64,000 bases of DNA from Hymenobacter baengnokdamensis (GTDB lineage Bacteria; Bacteroidota; Bacteroidia; Cytophagales; Hymenobacteraceae), in assembly GCF_008728635.1 (NCBI RefSeq), contig NZ_CP044285.1, forward strand, positions 1,240,001 to 1,304,000, given 5' to 3'. A program made the position numbers and the translations under genes. Shown in pieces: positions 50,945 to 63,663 of the stretch (position 1 is its first letter; each line of letters opens with the position of its first letter). Under the pieces are notes generated by a model. It saw only the letters and a program-made list of their open reading frames with translations, did no database searches and was not told the origin of the DNA.

Positions 50945-52741
50945 TCAAACCTTCTCCTCCAGCCATAAAAAGCCAGCTGCCAACAGAAACAACCCGAAGA
51001 ACCAACCCGCCGGCCACGGCTGCTGCACCGTAGTCATGGCCGGTTGGCCACCCTGGCTGGCGCCAGGTGGCGTAGTGCGGGCAGCCAGCGCCTGCTGCCG
51101 GGCAGCTAGCTCGGGGCCGCGCCAGGCGGCCGGGTCGTACACGTAGAAGCTGTGCGTGGTGTGACCAGGTCCGCGTACCGAATGCCAGCCCGCTGTGGCG
51201 GGCCAATACTGTGCCGTGCTCCACTCGGGCAGGCGGGTATCCTGGGCGAGGGCTAGCCGCACGACGGGGCCGCCTGCCAGCGGCTGCACGGTGGGCAGGC
51301 TAGTCGGCCGGGGCCCTGCCAGCCGCAACGTAAGCGGCTGTTGCGTCCGGGGCCACTGGTCGAGCACCTGCCAGCTGGCAGCCGGGGCGGGCGGCGGGGT
51401 GGCGGAGGTGAGCAGTTGGCTCCAGAATGAGTTATAGGCTGCCTGCTGCCCCTGCAAAGCCCAGTGAAAAGTTTCGGGTACTACTGATACCACTACGGCA
51501 CCCAGCCCGAAGCGCCGGGCAGCTACCACCGGTGCCGAGCCGTGCGCCAGCACCAGCGGGCGGGCGGCGCTGGCCCGAAGCTGGGCCGGCTGCATGGCCC
51601 GTACCGCAGTAGGAGCATAGGGCCAGCTAAGAAGCTGCGAAGTAGCCCCGGCTACGGGCAGTGGCTGCACTACGAAGTCGGCGCGGGCGGGCGTAGCTGC
51701 TGGCAGGGGCGCAGCATCGGCCAGCACCACCAGGCCCAGCCGGCCTTCCCGGATGGCGCCGTGCAGGGCCTGGCTTTCGGCGCCCGGGAGCGTAGCCAGG
51801 GTGGCAGCGTCGGCTACTACCACGGCGTAGCGGCTAAGTAGGCTGGGCGTAAGATGGTCGAGCGACTGCGCGGCCTGGTTGAGAACCTCAGTTTGCACCA
51901 GCCCCCGGCTAACGGTGGTGCGCAGGGCCACGGCCCGTCCAGCGGCCGCAAGGGCGTTTTTCAGAAACTTAAACTCGAAGCCCGGCACGGCCGCCAGCAG
52001 CAGCACGGGCGGCAGGGGCGCCGTGTTTATTTCTAAGGGCAGGGGCTCGCTGGCCTGCAGGTGACCGCTGCGGCGCAGTCGTAGCTCGTAGCGCGCCAGT
52101 CCGGCCGTTTTGGGTTGGTAGCGGAGGTGAAAGCTGCCCGCGCCAGCTGGCAGCCGGACGGAGTCGCGCCCCGCGCCTTCGGCCCAGAGGCTCACCCAGG
52201 CCGGCCCGGCCTGGGTGGCGACTACGCTGCCCTCGGCCTCCGCATACTGGCCCAGGCTAAGCTGCCGGCTCCAGGCAGCTGCCCGAAAACCCTCGGAGGC
52301 CGGCCCCGCGTGGTACACTACGGGTAGCCGGCCCAGCAGGGCAAGCTCGGCTGCCGGCAGGCCTTCACCCAACAAATGCAGCCGGTGCAGGGCCGGCCGC
52401 TGCTCAGCGAGTGTAAGCAGACTACCCAGCGCTTTGGAGTGAGCCACCGGCTTGGTGCCGTAGGTCCAAACTGCCGTGCCGGCTCCCAGGTGTCGCAGCA
52501 GCTGCTTTAGCGTATCGGGCTGGTAGCCAGGGGTAAGCACAATGGCCTCGGCCCGGGCAGCGGGTACGGCGCGCAGCGGCGGGTAGGCCATTAGCCAAAA
52601 GGCCAACGGGGCCGCCAGGCTGGCGGCCAGCCGCCCCGCCAGCCGACGGCGGTCGGGGCGATGCCAGGCAGCCCAGGCCAGCCCCAGCGCTAGCAGCCCG
52701 CAGGCCAGTGCGATAAGCAGTGAGTAGGGAGCAGGTAACAA
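50945..52741 (-). CDS. BatA-cluster membrane protein, unknown
   Basis: 598 residues from a TTG start. Two N-terminal membrane helices (LLIALACGLLALGLAWAAW and LAAPLAFWLMAYPPL) and one at the C-terminus. A glutamine amidotransferase-like/VWA-like alpha/beta region lies between. It is the last gene of the MoxR/DUF58/BatA operon. Confidence 0.65.
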   Translation of the reverse strand: MLPAPYSLLIALACGLLALGLAWAAWHRPDRRRLAGRLAASLAAPLAFWLMAYPPLRAVPAARAEAIVLTPGYQPDTLKQLLRHLGAGTAVWTYGTKPVAHSKALGSLLTLAEQRPALHRLHLLGEGLPAAELALLGRLPVVYHAGPASEGFRAAAWSRQLSLGQYAEAEGSVVATQAGPAWVSLWAEGAGRDSVRLPAGAGSFHLRYQPKTAGLARYELRLRRSGHLQASEPLPLEINTAPLPPVLLLAAVPGFEFKFLKNALAAAGRAVALRTTVSRGLVQTEVLNQAAQSLDHLTPSLLSRYAVVVADAATLATLPGAESQALHGAIREGRLGLVVLADAAPLPAATPARADFVVQPLPVAGATSQLLSWPYAPTAVRAMQPAQLRASAARPLVLAHGSAPVVAARRFGLGAVVVSVVPETFHWALQGQQAAYNSFWSQLLTSATPPPAPAASWQVLDQWPRTQQPLTLRLAGPRPTSLPTVQPLAGGPVVRLALAQDTRLPEWSTAQYWPATAGWHSVRGPGHTTHSFYVYDPAAWRGPELAARQQALAARTTPPGASQGGQPAMTTVQQPWPAGWFFGLFLLAAGFLWLEEKV

Positions 52742-52797
52742 GGTGGATAAGGCAGTGGTATGCTAAAAATATATACTTAAAATAAAATACTTAATAA

Positions 52798-55077
52798 TCA
52801 TTGAGCTAACTCCCGGAAGTAGCGCTGGCCTAGTCGGTCGGGGGTAGTGGCGGGGGCAGCTGTGGGTACAGGTGCCGGCAGCAAGTCGGTGAGGGCGCGC
52901 TGGGCCAGCGCCAGGCAGGAAACGCAGGGAATGCGGCCGGCCCGCGCATCGGCCGCGAGCTGACGCAGGCCGCGCAGGGCTGGCAGATACAAGCCAGGTT
53001 TTTGCAAAGCAGCCTGGGCCAGCGCCGTGCCGGCCTGCTCGAGCGGGGTCGCATCGGCGGGGCGAGCCGGGTGCGTGGGCAGGCTTTGGGCAAGGGCCAG
53101 CCAACGCAGCGCAGCGCGCACGGTGGGCTGCGTGGCCGGGGCGGGCACCGTAGCTTGCAGGCGCGGGGCGGCGGCGCCCTTCAGCTCGCCGGTGAGGCGC
53201 AGCGTGGCTTCGGGCAGGGGCGGGGGCGTGAAGCCGGCCTTTTTCACGTAGGCGCGGGTTTGCTGCTGCACCTGCTTGAGCAGGCGCAGGGCGCGGTACT
53301 CGTAGGGCCGGGCGGCGGCGGGCTGGCCGGTGCGCAGGCGCAGCTCGGCGGCCCACATCTCGTCGAGCACCGCGTGCAGCTTAGCCTTCACAGCGGGCTC
53401 CAGGAAGTCGGCGGTTTCGGCGTCGTCGTGCTTGTGCATGTAGGGGTCCATGAGCGCATCGGTGGCGGCGGTGGGCGAGGCATTGCGGCCGGTGGGCGCC
53501 TCGGCGTGGTGGTCGTGGTCTTCGGCCTCGGCGGTAGGTGCGGCCGGTTTGGGGTCGGCGGCGGGCGCGTCGGCGGTAGGCGAAGCGGGCTCGTCGGCGG
53601 TGGGCGGCCCGGCGGTCACGCCCAGGCCTTTTTCGGCTTCCTCACCCAGAAACTTACCGTAGCGCAGGCGTAGCGCCTGCTGGTCGAAGCCCAGCGCATT
53701 GGCCCGATTGCTAAACTCGGCCGTCGTCAGCTTGCTCTTCTCGGCCAATAGCTTTTCGGTGTCGATAATTATCTGGCGCTCGCTGCGAAAGTAAGCCGGC
53801 GCGGTATTCACGCCCATGCCCATGTCGAGGGCGCTGCTGGCGGCGGCCGTGTCCTGCCACTGCACCAAAAAGGCGTCTGAGCGGGCCGCGTGGCCGTTGT
53901 TGTCGCGGGCCTGCACGTAGAAATACAGCTCGTCGCCGTAAGTAAGGCCCAGTTTGGGCAAATTCAGCTGGCTGGTTACCGTAGCTTCGGCGGGCTGCCC
54001 GCCCAGCCCGGCGCTGAGGTCGCGGCGCACTTCGTGAAACTTCACCGCCTCGCCCTGGCCCTGCGCCACGGTAATGACCAGCTCGGCCTGGGTCAGGCCA
54101 TAGTCGTCGTGCAGACTGGCCTTAACGGCTACCTCGGGCCGGGTGCCCACTGCGGCAATAAGCGTATAAGGCTTAGGGGTTTGAATGCGAACGACGGGCA
54201 CCTGGTCGGGCCGTACATCAAGGGCGTAGTCGTCGGAGGTTTGCCCGGCGTAGCGTAGGCGGTAGAGCGTGGAAGCGGCAACTGTCAGCACCAGCTCAAA
54301 CTGCTTATCTACCCCCTTTGTCGGCGTTAAGGGCAGTTTTTGACCGCCGATTTCAAGAACCGGCGCGGCCCCCGTGGTGCGACTAACGCGCACCTGCCAG
54401 CGCACCTGTGACCCCTGCGGGCATTGGAAAGTGGCGGCCGCGGGCACAAAGGCCGCGAGCCGCGTGTAGGCCGGCGGCGTCACCAGCAGGGCGACCTTCG
54501 TGATGCGCGGCGCGGCGGCCGGCAGGGGCTGGCTTGCATCGGAAGAAAAATGCATGGCTACGGCTGCCGGAGCCAGTGCGCTGGCCCGCGGCGTGGGCAG
54601 CCACCAGGCCAGGGCGCAGCCAATAAGTAGCAAGCCGCTGACTAACAAGCTGTTTTTAAAGGAAACCGGTAGCAGCCGGCTTGGCGGGGCTGCCAGCCCG
54701 GCGAGGCGCTGGCTTATGCGCTGCTGCTGCAGCTGCCCCAGAAAAGGCAGCTGCTCAGGCTCTTGTAGTAATAAGCCGCTGCTATCTTCCAGCTCCGGAA
54801 AAAGCCGGTCGAGCTGCCGGGCTACGTCGGCCAGCCCGGCCAGCCGCCGCTGCCATAGCTGCCAGGCAGCTACCGCCAGCAGGAGTGCCATGCCCGCCAG
54901 CAGCGCCGGGCGCCCGGCGGGCCAACGGATAGCCAACAGGCCTAGCAGCAGCAGGCCCAGCATAGCTGGCACTACTACGGTGGTCAGCCGCCGCCCCAGG
55001 TAGCTGCGCCCCGCCGCCCGCAGCTGTTGGCGAGCGGTCCACAAGTCCGTTGCTGCGCGAAAAGCTACCTGGGTCAT
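52798..55077 (-). CDS. DUF4175-like large membrane-anchored protein
   Basis: 759 residues. Two N-terminal membrane helices, a third near residue 145-165, then a long periplasmic part with coiled and beta regions and a Pro/Ala-rich linker (PPTADEPASPTADAPAADP) around 490. The DUF4175-like order and its place in the BatA cluster support the call. It may help cell envelope stability; this is not shown. Confidence 0.65.
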   Translation of the reverse strand: MTQVAFRAATDLWTARQQLRAAGRSYLGRRLTTVVVPAMLGLLLLGLLAIRWPAGRPALLAGMALLLAVAAWQLWQRRLAGLADVARQLDRLFPELEDSSGLLLQEPEQLPFLGQLQQQRISQRLAGLAAPPSRLLPVSFKNSLLVSGLLLIGCALAWWLPTPRASALAPAAVAMHFSSDASQPLPAAAPRITKVALLVTPPAYTRLAAFVPAAATFQCPQGSQVRWQVRVSRTTGAAPVLEIGGQKLPLTPTKGVDKQFELVLTVAASTLYRLRYAGQTSDDYALDVRPDQVPVVRIQTPKPYTLIAAVGTRPEVAVKASLHDDYGLTQAELVITVAQGQGEAVKFHEVRRDLSAGLGGQPAEATVTSQLNLPKLGLTYGDELYFYVQARDNNGHAARSDAFLVQWQDTAAASSALDMGMGVNTAPAYFRSERQIIIDTEKLLAEKSKLTTAEFSNRANALGFDQQALRLRYGKFLGEEAEKGLGVTAGPPTADEPASPTADAPAADPKPAAPTAEAEDHDHHAEAPTGRNASPTAATDALMDPYMHKHDDAETADFLEPAVKAKLHAVLDEMWAAELRLRTGQPAAARPYEYRALRLLKQVQQQTRAYVKKAGFTPPPLPEATLRLTGELKGAAAPRLQATVPAPATQPTVRAALRWLALAQSLPTHPARPADATPLEQAGTALAQAALQKPGLYLPALRGLRQLAADARAGRIPCVSCLALAQRALTDLLPAPVPTAAPATTPDRLGQRYFRELAQ

Positions 55078-55109
55078 AAATCGGGGTTTTCGGAGGCTGG
55101 GTGCAAGGT

Positions 55110-56684
55110 TTAGGCTGGTAAAGTAGCGTTAGGCCGCCGTTGCGCCAGCCAGCGCTCCAAGCCAAAAAGCAGGATTACTAACCCAATAAGCCAGGGGCGA
55201 AGGTCGGTGAAGCGATAAGCAGCTACCGGCTGCGCGGCGCCCGTGGCCAGCCGGGCCGGGCGGGCGGGCAGCTGGGCCGGGTCGAGCCGGCGCTGGTCGT
55301 GGGCCGTGAGCGCCGAATCGACGCCCAGCTGCGGCTCGGCCGCCAGCACCTCCAGCAGGAGTGCCGGCAGCGCCGGGCTTTCCGATAGCGTACTCCAACC
55401 GGGGCCAAGCCGGGTAGCTAACTGGTAAAAACAGCCCCGCCCCTGGGGGCTGGCCGCCAGCACGGCCCGGCCCTGGCCATCGGCCCAGCGGCTCAGGCTG
55501 TGGGCCTCCACTGGCTGCCGGCCGCGGCGCCCAATGCGAATGGCTGCGCCAGGGTCGGTGGTAGTCAGCGCGGCCGTATCTGCCGTGCCTGGCCCTGCTG
55601 CTTCCTGCCACAGGTGCAGGCCCCGCGGCACCTGGCGGCGCCAGGCTGCCGGCACCTGGCTATCGCTCAGCCAGAAAAGCCAGTCGGGCGCCTGGGCGGT
55701 ATCTGGTAAGCCGGGGCTGACCGTGAGGGCGAGCGGGGCCGGCAGGCCCACCGAGGCGGCCCGCAGAGCCGCCCGCAGATAACGGGCCTCTTCGCCGTAG
55801 CCGGCCGTAGTGTACAGCCAAGCCCGCACCGGGGCGGTGCGCACCGGCACGGCCGGCTGGCGGGTCGAATCGCGGGCACCAGGCTGCGGGCGCAGCAAGC
55901 TGTTGCTCCCGCTCACCTCGTAGCGCAGGGCCGGCAAGCCTGTCACCGTCAGTAAAGCACCCGGCTGGGGCCGCGCTACGCGCACTACCCGGAATGTCGT
56001 TTGGGTTTCGTCGCTGTGGCCCAGCAGCAGGCGCAGGCTGTCGGCAGTGGCCGCCGCGGCTTGCAGCCAGGTAGTTTCCAGCCGGGTCGGGATAGTTTGC
56101 CAGCTAAGGGTAGCGGGCAGGGCCGGGTGCGGGCCCCCAAAGCCAGGCAGCGCCGTGGGCGTGAGGGCATAAAGCGGCTGGCCCGGAAATGCGTCGGCCG
56201 CCTGGCGCAGGCGCGCCCAGTACATAGTATTTATTGAATATTCGGAATCGACTCGTTTGCCCTGTCCCAGCGAGTCGGCGCGCCACTCGGCGGCCGTGAT
56301 TACGGGCAGCCCGGCGGCCAGCCAGCGCAGCGTATAGCCGCGCCGCCGCAGCGAATCGATAGTGGGGCGCACGGCTGCCAGGGTGCCGTGGCCCGCCAGC
56401 TCGGGGCTCACCAACACCTGGCCGCGGCCGGGCGGCTGCGGCTGCCGCCACCTGGGGCCTGCCAGCACCAGCGCCAGCCCGGCCAGCAGCGCAGCCCGCA
56501 GCAACAACAGCCACACCTGCTCCAGGCGCAGGTTGCGCAGGCGGCGGTTGGCGCCGGCGGCCAGCCAGCGCAGGCTGCCCACCGCCACCTCGCGGCCCGG
56601 CCGGCGGTTCCAGAGGTGGATGGCCAGCGGCACGAGGAGGCCAAGTAGGGCTAGTAGCGCAGGAGGAGTGGTGAGGGTGAGCAA
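55110..56684 (-). CDS. BatA/TIGR02226 domain membrane protein
   Basis: 524 residues from a TTG start. The start PPALLALLGLLVPLAIHLWN and LRNLRLEQVWLLLLRAALLA are the conserved N-terminus of BatA-like proteins. A C-terminal membrane helix (LIGLVILLFGLERWL) closes a large periplasmic part. It is in an operon with DUF58 and MoxR. Confidence 0.82.
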   Translation of the reverse strand: MLTLTTPPALLALLGLLVPLAIHLWNRRPGREVAVGSLRWLAAGANRRLRNLRLEQVWLLLLRAALLAGLALVLAGPRWRQPQPPGRGQVLVSPELAGHGTLAAVRPTIDSLRRRGYTLRWLAAGLPVITAAEWRADSLGQGKRVDSEYSINTMYWARLRQAADAFPGQPLYALTPTALPGFGGPHPALPATLSWQTIPTRLETTWLQAAAATADSLRLLLGHSDETQTTFRVVRVARPQPGALLTVTGLPALRYEVSGSNSLLRPQPGARDSTRQPAVPVRTAPVRAWLYTTAGYGEEARYLRAALRAASVGLPAPLALTVSPGLPDTAQAPDWLFWLSDSQVPAAWRRQVPRGLHLWQEAAGPGTADTAALTTTDPGAAIRIGRRGRQPVEAHSLSRWADGQGRAVLAASPQGRGCFYQLATRLGPGWSTLSESPALPALLLEVLAAEPQLGVDSALTAHDQRRLDPAQLPARPARLATGAAQPVAAYRFTDLRPWLIGLVILLFGLERWLAQRRPNATLPA

Positions 56685-56708
56685 CTAGTAATTATAGATT
56701 ATGAATTT

Positions 56709-56819
56709 CGTTGTCCTTGCGAGCGCAGCAAGCGCACTCGAACAATACGCGCGCCGGTCGTTCTGCTAGCTCGTTCAGGTATCGTTCTGGGGCGATTGCC
56801 GTGCTCGCAAGGGCAAACG
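56709..56819. repeat. Imperfect intergenic palindromic repeat
   Basis: 56709-56724 and 56803-56819 form imperfect inverted arms around TTGCGAGC / GCTCGCAA. This type of intergenic hairpin is common in Hymenobacter-like genomes; a related shorter one is at 60377-60414. Confidence 0.45.
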
Positions 56820-56841
56820 ATTAAAAAAGCTGTAGTCAAAT

Positions 56842-57717
56842 TCAACTCATCAGGTGTCGGCGTTTCAAAAACTCGCGCAGCGCTGCGTCCAGCGGCTCGG
56901 CCGTGCTGAGCTGCTGGTAGTCGAGGCCCTGCTGCCGGGCTCGTTGCGCGGTGTCGCGCAGCCACTGCCGCAGCTGCTGCTGGTAGGCCGGGCGCTGCTC
57001 GTCGGCATTAAGCTGGATGGTCTGGCCGGTTTCGAGGTCGCGCATCGTGATGGCGCCTTTGTAGCTAAAATTCAGCTCGTTGCCGGCTACCAGGTGCAGC
57101 AGCAGCACGTCGCCGCTCACGGCGCGCAGGCGGGCCAGCAGGTGGTTTATCTCGTCATCGGCTTCGTACAGGTCGCTCACGCACACCGTAAGCGCACGCT
57201 GGCGCCGGGCCGTGAGCGGAGCCAGCGTGGCGGTGTCGGGGAAAGTGCCGGTGGCCTGGGCTTGCTCCAGGGCGTGGTAGAGGCGCGGCAGCTGGCGCGT
57301 GTCGGCGCGGGCCGGAAAGTGCTGCAAGCCAGCGGGCCGCAGGATGGTCAGCCCCACGGCGTCGCCCTGCTTCTGGGCCAGGTAGGCCAGGGCCGCCAGC
57401 AGCAGCCGGGCGTAGTCGAGCTTGGTGAGGCCGTTGTCGTCGCGGTGGTTCATGCTGGCACTGGCGTCGAGCACGAGGTTGACTACGAGGCTGGTATCGA
57501 CTTCCGATTCGCGCAAAAAGTACTTATCCGAGCGCGCGGCCAGGCGCCAGTCGAGGCGGCGCAGGTCGTCGCCGGGCTGGTAGGGCCGGTACTGGCTGAA
57601 CTCCATGCCCGCGCCCTGGCGCCGGCTGGCGTGCGCGCCGGCCAAAAAACCCTCCGCCGCCTGGCGGGCGGCCAGCGGCAGGTTGCGCAGGGCATAAAGG
57701 AGTTCGGGGCTTAGCAT
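56842..57717 (-). CDS. DUF58 domain protein
   Basis: 291 residues. GMEFSQYRPYQPGDDLRRLDW and the following SLVVNLVLDASASMNHR are the DUF58 core joined to a VWA-like metal site. It works with MoxR ATPases, which are encoded next door. Confidence 0.92.
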   Translation of the reverse strand: MLSPELLYALRNLPLAARQAAEGFLAGAHASRRQGAGMEFSQYRPYQPGDDLRRLDWRLAARSDKYFLRESEVDTSLVVNLVLDASASMNHRDDNGLTKLDYARLLLAALAYLAQKQGDAVGLTILRPAGLQHFPARADTRQLPRLYHALEQAQATGTFPDTATLAPLTARRQRALTVCVSDLYEADDEINHLLARLRAVSGDVLLLHLVAGNELNFSYKGAITMRDLETGQTIQLNADEQRPAYQQQLRQWLRDTAQRARQQGLDYQQLSTAEPLDAALREFLKRRHLMS

Positions 57718-57726
57718 GTGAGCAGT

Positions 57727-57804
57727 AGCGTGGACTCTGCGAGTCCGCGCGTAGAACGATTCGATAAAAACATACGGCGCAAGCGCGGACTCGCAGAGTC
57801 CACG

Positions 57805-57806
<2 letters not shown>
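57727..57806. repeat. 24-bp inverted repeat between DUF58 and moxR
   Basis: 57727-57750 is the reverse complement of 57783-57806, and each arm also contains a smaller palindrome around GACTCTGCGAGTC. It is likely a repeated intergenic element and possibly a partial terminator. Confidence 0.6.
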
Positions 57807-58782
<976 letters not shown>

Positions 58783-58787
58783 ATTGG

Positions 58788-58905
58788 AGGGGCGCGTCGC
58801 ACGCGCCCGGCGGTACCGGATTAGCTAACGACGGGTTATTGAGAGATGGCATAAAACAAGTGGCAAAAGCAATGGGACTAAGCCGGGCGCGTGCGACGCG
58901 CCCCT
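58788..58905. repeat. 23-bp inverted repeat upstream of moxR
   Basis: 58788-58810 is the exact reverse complement of 58883-58905; the arms are GC-rich with their own palindrome. It overlaps the last bases of the DUF4159 gene. It looks like another intergenic palindromic repeat. Confidence 0.6.
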
Positions 58906-59524
58906 ACGAGAGCGCATAGAGCAAAATATTAACGCCAAACCTGGTGTTGTCTTCGGCCAGAAAGCGCTTGTTGCGAAAGTCGTAGTCCCACTCGCAGCCG
59001 TAGTCCTTATTGGAATACAGCACGCCGATGCGGCCCTTAATCTCCACGGCCTTGAGGTAGTCGTGCACCAGGTCGTCGCCCCAGCCATTGAGCTCGAAGC
59101 CGGTGTTGGGCGGGCCGTCTTTAAACGTAAAGAATTGGCTATATAGCGGATGCGTCTTCGGGATTTTCTGCAGGGCGTTGGGGCCGAAGCACACCCGCAT
59201 CTGCTCCTCAAACGAGCGCGCAAACAGCCCGTCGATATCGTGGTTGCAGTCGTCGACAAACACGAAGCCGCCGTTGCGCACGTACTGCGTGAAGTTCTTT
59301 TTCTCCTGGGCCGAAAACTGCACCAGCCGGTGGCCCGAAAGGTAGCAGAACGGGTAGTTGAACAAGTCGGGGCTGTCGAGGGCCACCACTTTTTCCTTGG
59401 GCTCGACCGGCACCGTGGTGTATTGCACCAGCGAGTGCAGCAGGTTGGCGGGCATGCGCTCATCCACGGCATCCCAGTCGCCGGAGTGGTAGCTGAGGCG
59501 CACAAACGTAAACGGGGCAGGCAT
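58904..59524 (-). CDS. DUF4159 domain protein
   Basis: About 206 residues from the ATG at 59524. FTFVRLSYHSGDWDAVDERMP, NYPFCYLSGHRLVQFS and GGFVFVDDCNHDIDGLF are typical of the C-terminal DUF4159 fold (class I amidotransferase-like), found at the head of MoxR/DUF58/BatA clusters. It is likely the first gene of that operon. Confidence 0.88.
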   Translation of the reverse strand: MPAPFTFVRLSYHSGDWDAVDERMPANLLHSLVQYTTVPVEPKEKVVALDSPDLFNYPFCYLSGHRLVQFSAQEKKNFTQYVRNGGFVFVDDCNHDIDGLFARSFEEQMRVCFGPNALQKIPKTHPLYSQFFTFKDGPPNTGFELNGWGDDLVHDYLKAVEIKGRIGVLYSNKDYGCEWDYDFRNKRFLAEDNTRFGVNILLYALS

Positions 59525-59711
59525 AGGCAAAAAAGGCGGCAAACGAAGCCGCAAGGTTGCACCCAAACGGTTCACAGCGCTTTCACCGGGCTGTGGCAAC
59601 CTTGCGGCTGCAACCTTTGCCCCCCTAAAAGCACCTTACCAGGCGTGGGGTACTCGCTACCGACCGATTGGGCAGCAGTTCCTTGCGTTAATCTACTCAC
59701 TATCAGTTACC

Positions 59712-60344
59712 ATGAAAAATTTTGCACTGGCGGTTATGCTACTGCTGCTGGCCTCACAGGCCCATGCCCAATTTGGCGTAAAAGCGGGCGTTAATGAATC
59801 TGTCCTCACCGGTCGCGCCGGGGAAGACGCTTCGTACAAAACTTATTTTCACGCGGGCGTTTTTTATGAGTATAAAATATTCGGGCCAATTTCGATACAG
59901 CCCGAGGTGCTGTACTCCATGCAAGGCGCAGCGATGAAGGGCACGTCGGCTGCGACAAATACGGACTACACTACCCAGCTTCAATACATCACCGTGCCCA
60001 TCTTGATTAAGGCTACCTTCGGGCCAGTGTTCGTAGAGGTTGGCCCGCAATTTGGCCGGCTACTATATGCCAACGAAGATGGCCGCGTGCAAACGCGTAG
60101 CTCGAGCGGCACCGTACTGTTTGGCGAAGTAAACCAGAAATCGACCGACAACTACAAGCCCTCCGACTATTCGCTTTGTGCCGGAGTTGGCCTCAAACTC
60201 GCGCCTTCGGCCCGGGTAGGCGTGCGCTTCGTAGCCGGCCTCAACGATATCAACAATATCCAGTTTTTGCAGGGTGTAACCGATTTGCGCCAGCAAAACC
60301 AGGTGTTTCAGCTCTACGCCGCTTTCCAGCTGCCTAAGCTGTAA
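59712..60344 (+). CDS. PorT-like outer membrane beta-barrel protein
   Basis: 210 residues. Signal peptide to AHAQFG, then FGVKAGVNESVLTG and eight-strand barrel patterns (FGPISIQPEVLYSMQG, PSARVGVRFVAGLNDI). It belongs to the outer membrane beta-barrel/PorT superfamily. It is followed by the hairpin at 60377-60414. Confidence 0.82.
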   Translation: MKNFALAVMLLLLASQAHAQFGVKAGVNESVLTGRAGEDASYKTYFHAGVFYEYKIFGPISIQPEVLYSMQGAAMKGTSAATNTDYTTQLQYITVPILIKATFGPVFVEVGPQFGRLLYANEDGRVQTRSSSGTVLFGEVNQKSTDNYKPSDYSLCAGVGLKLAPSARVGVRFVAGLNDINNIQFLQGVTDLRQQNQVFQLYAAFQLPKL

Positions 60345-60376
60345 AGCAGCCGTTTAAAGGCTTTCGTCGCATAAAC

Positions 60377-60414
60377 CGGTTGTCGTTGCGAGCATAGCGG
60401 CGCACTGACAACCG
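60377..60414 (+). terminator. Terminator after the PorT-like gene
   Basis: 8-bp stem (60377-60384 with 60407-60414) followed by CTTTTT, with a TTGCGAGC-containing loop. Confidence 0.55.
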
Positions 60415-60450
60415 CTTTTTAGCGCCGGCTAAGAAGCTATCCGAAACCTA

Positions 60451-60483
60451 AAAAGGCCGTCATGCTCAGCATGGCGGCCTTTT
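60451..60483. terminator. Bidirectional terminator before pmbA
   Basis: A nearly perfect 16-bp stem (60451-60466 with 60468-60483), with AAAA and TTTT at its ends. It stops the pmbA transcript and may help stop the PorT-like one. Confidence 0.7.
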
Positions 60484-60511
60484 TAGCAAGAACGTATTTT
60501 TCAGCTAAACG

Positions 60512-61837
60512 CTAAATAGCGTCGGAAAGGCTGGTAAAGGTGAAATCCCTGATTTTGAGGGGCGGCACCAGGCAGCCGGCCAGGCGCACGGGGCGGCCGA
60601 TGGCTTCCACGTTGTTGAGCATGATAATCGGGCTCTCGTTGAAGCGCATGTTTTTAATGGGAAACTTGATGGCGCCGTTCTCGATGTAGAACGTGCCGTC
60701 GCGCGTGAGGCCGGTGTAGAGCAGCGTTTGGGGGTCAACTTCGCGGATGTACCACAGGCGCGTTACCAGAATGCCCTTGGCGGTGCCTTTTATCAGCTCG
60801 GCGGTGCTTTGGGTGCCGCCGCTCATCACGAAGCCGCTGGGGTAGGCCGTGGGGGCCACCTTGTTTTTCTCGGCCCAGAAGCGCGAGTAATATAGGTTTT
60901 TTACTATGCCTTTCTCCACCCAGCTCAGGCGCTGCGTGGGCAGGCCTTCGTTGTCGAAGGCATTGCCGGGAACCTCGGCATTGAGCGGGTCAGAGTAGAT
61001 GTTGACGCGCTCGTCAAACAGCTTTTCGCCTTTGCGGTTGCCGCCGCCCTTTTTGGTCATAAAGCTGCGGCCCTCGTCGGCCGAGCGGGCGTCGAGGCCG
61101 CCGAGCAGGCCGCCCAGCAGCGAGAGGTCGTCGCCGGCCATGAGCGCGGCCGGCTCCAGTATCACGGTGTACTTGCCGGGCTCAATGGCTTTGGCATTCA
61201 CCGAGCCGATAGCTTTATCGGCGGCGCGCTGCGTTAAGACTTTGGTATTCAGCTTGGCGGGGTCAGTTACGTCGGCAATGGCGTAGCCCGAGCCGCGGCC
61301 GTCGGCCGTGCGCACCGTCACCGAGAAGTCGGTGTTGGTCGATTGCTGATACGCCGCCAGCCCTTTCGAATTGCGCAGGGCCTGAAACCGCACCCCACCA
61401 TCCAAAAAGCCGGCCGATGCCAGGTTTTTGGCCGCGCACAGCGTCATGCTGTCGGCCGCGGCCTGGGCACGGGTGGCGGGCGTGAGCAGGGTAGTGACGG
61501 CCGAAGGCGGGCTCAAATACGTTTGGGGGCCGAGCAGCGGCACGTATTCCGGGCTTTCGGGGGCCAGGTGGGCAATCTCTTCGGCGCGCTGCACGCAGCG
61601 CCGCAGTGTGGCCTCGTCAAACTCGTTGCACGTGGCAATGCCCGCACGCTTGCCAAACCGCGACTCCACGGCCAGCGAAATAGTGTCCTGGGCGCCGGCC
61701 GTGCTCACGCTGTTGCGGGCGTAGCGGATATTGCCGGTGGTGCGCCCGTTGAGCGATACCGCGCATTCATCGGCGGTGCTGTACGTGAGCACTTTCTGCA
61801 GTAAAGCCTGGGCTTCGTCTTGGGAGAGAATGGCCAT
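60512..61837 (-). CDS. PmbA/TldE-type metalloprotease subunit
   Basis: 441 residues. PmbA family text: TAGAQDTISLAVESRFGKR, VILEPAALMAGDDLSLLGGLL, PGNAFDNEGLPTQRLSWVEKG and the end LVPPLKIRDFTFTSLSDAI. It lacks the HExxxH motif, as expected for the TldE partner. TldD at 62014 is the catalytic partner. TldD/E pairs cleave unfolded peptides and mature RiPPs. Confidence 0.9.
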   Translation of the reverse strand: MAILSQDEAQALLQKVLTYSTADECAVSLNGRTTGNIRYARNSVSTAGAQDTISLAVESRFGKRAGIATCNEFDEATLRRCVQRAEEIAHLAPESPEYVPLLGPQTYLSPPSAVTTLLTPATRAQAAADSMTLCAAKNLASAGFLDGGVRFQALRNSKGLAAYQQSTNTDFSVTVRTADGRGSGYAIADVTDPAKLNTKVLTQRAADKAIGSVNAKAIEPGKYTVILEPAALMAGDDLSLLGGLLGGLDARSADEGRSFMTKKGGGNRKGEKLFDERVNIYSDPLNAEVPGNAFDNEGLPTQRLSWVEKGIVKNLYYSRFWAEKNKVAPTAYPSGFVMSGGTQSTAELIKGTAKGILVTRLWYIREVDPQTLLYTGLTRDGTFYIENGAIKFPIKNMRFNESPIIMLNNVEAIGRPVRLAGCLVPPLKIRDFTFTSLSDAI

Positions 61838-62013
61838 TGATTTTTATAATGTGGAAATGTGTAGCATGAGAGAATGTGTATTGAAAGCATAAGCCGGCCG
61901 TGGGAAATGCAAAAGATGTGAAAATGGCGTAGCTGGCGCTCTGACAGCCGCCTTCCTTCGTCTTCAACAATTCATTCTCACAGCCAGTACAGCAATCATA
62001 TTGCACACATTTC

Positions 62014-63663
<1,650 letters not shown>
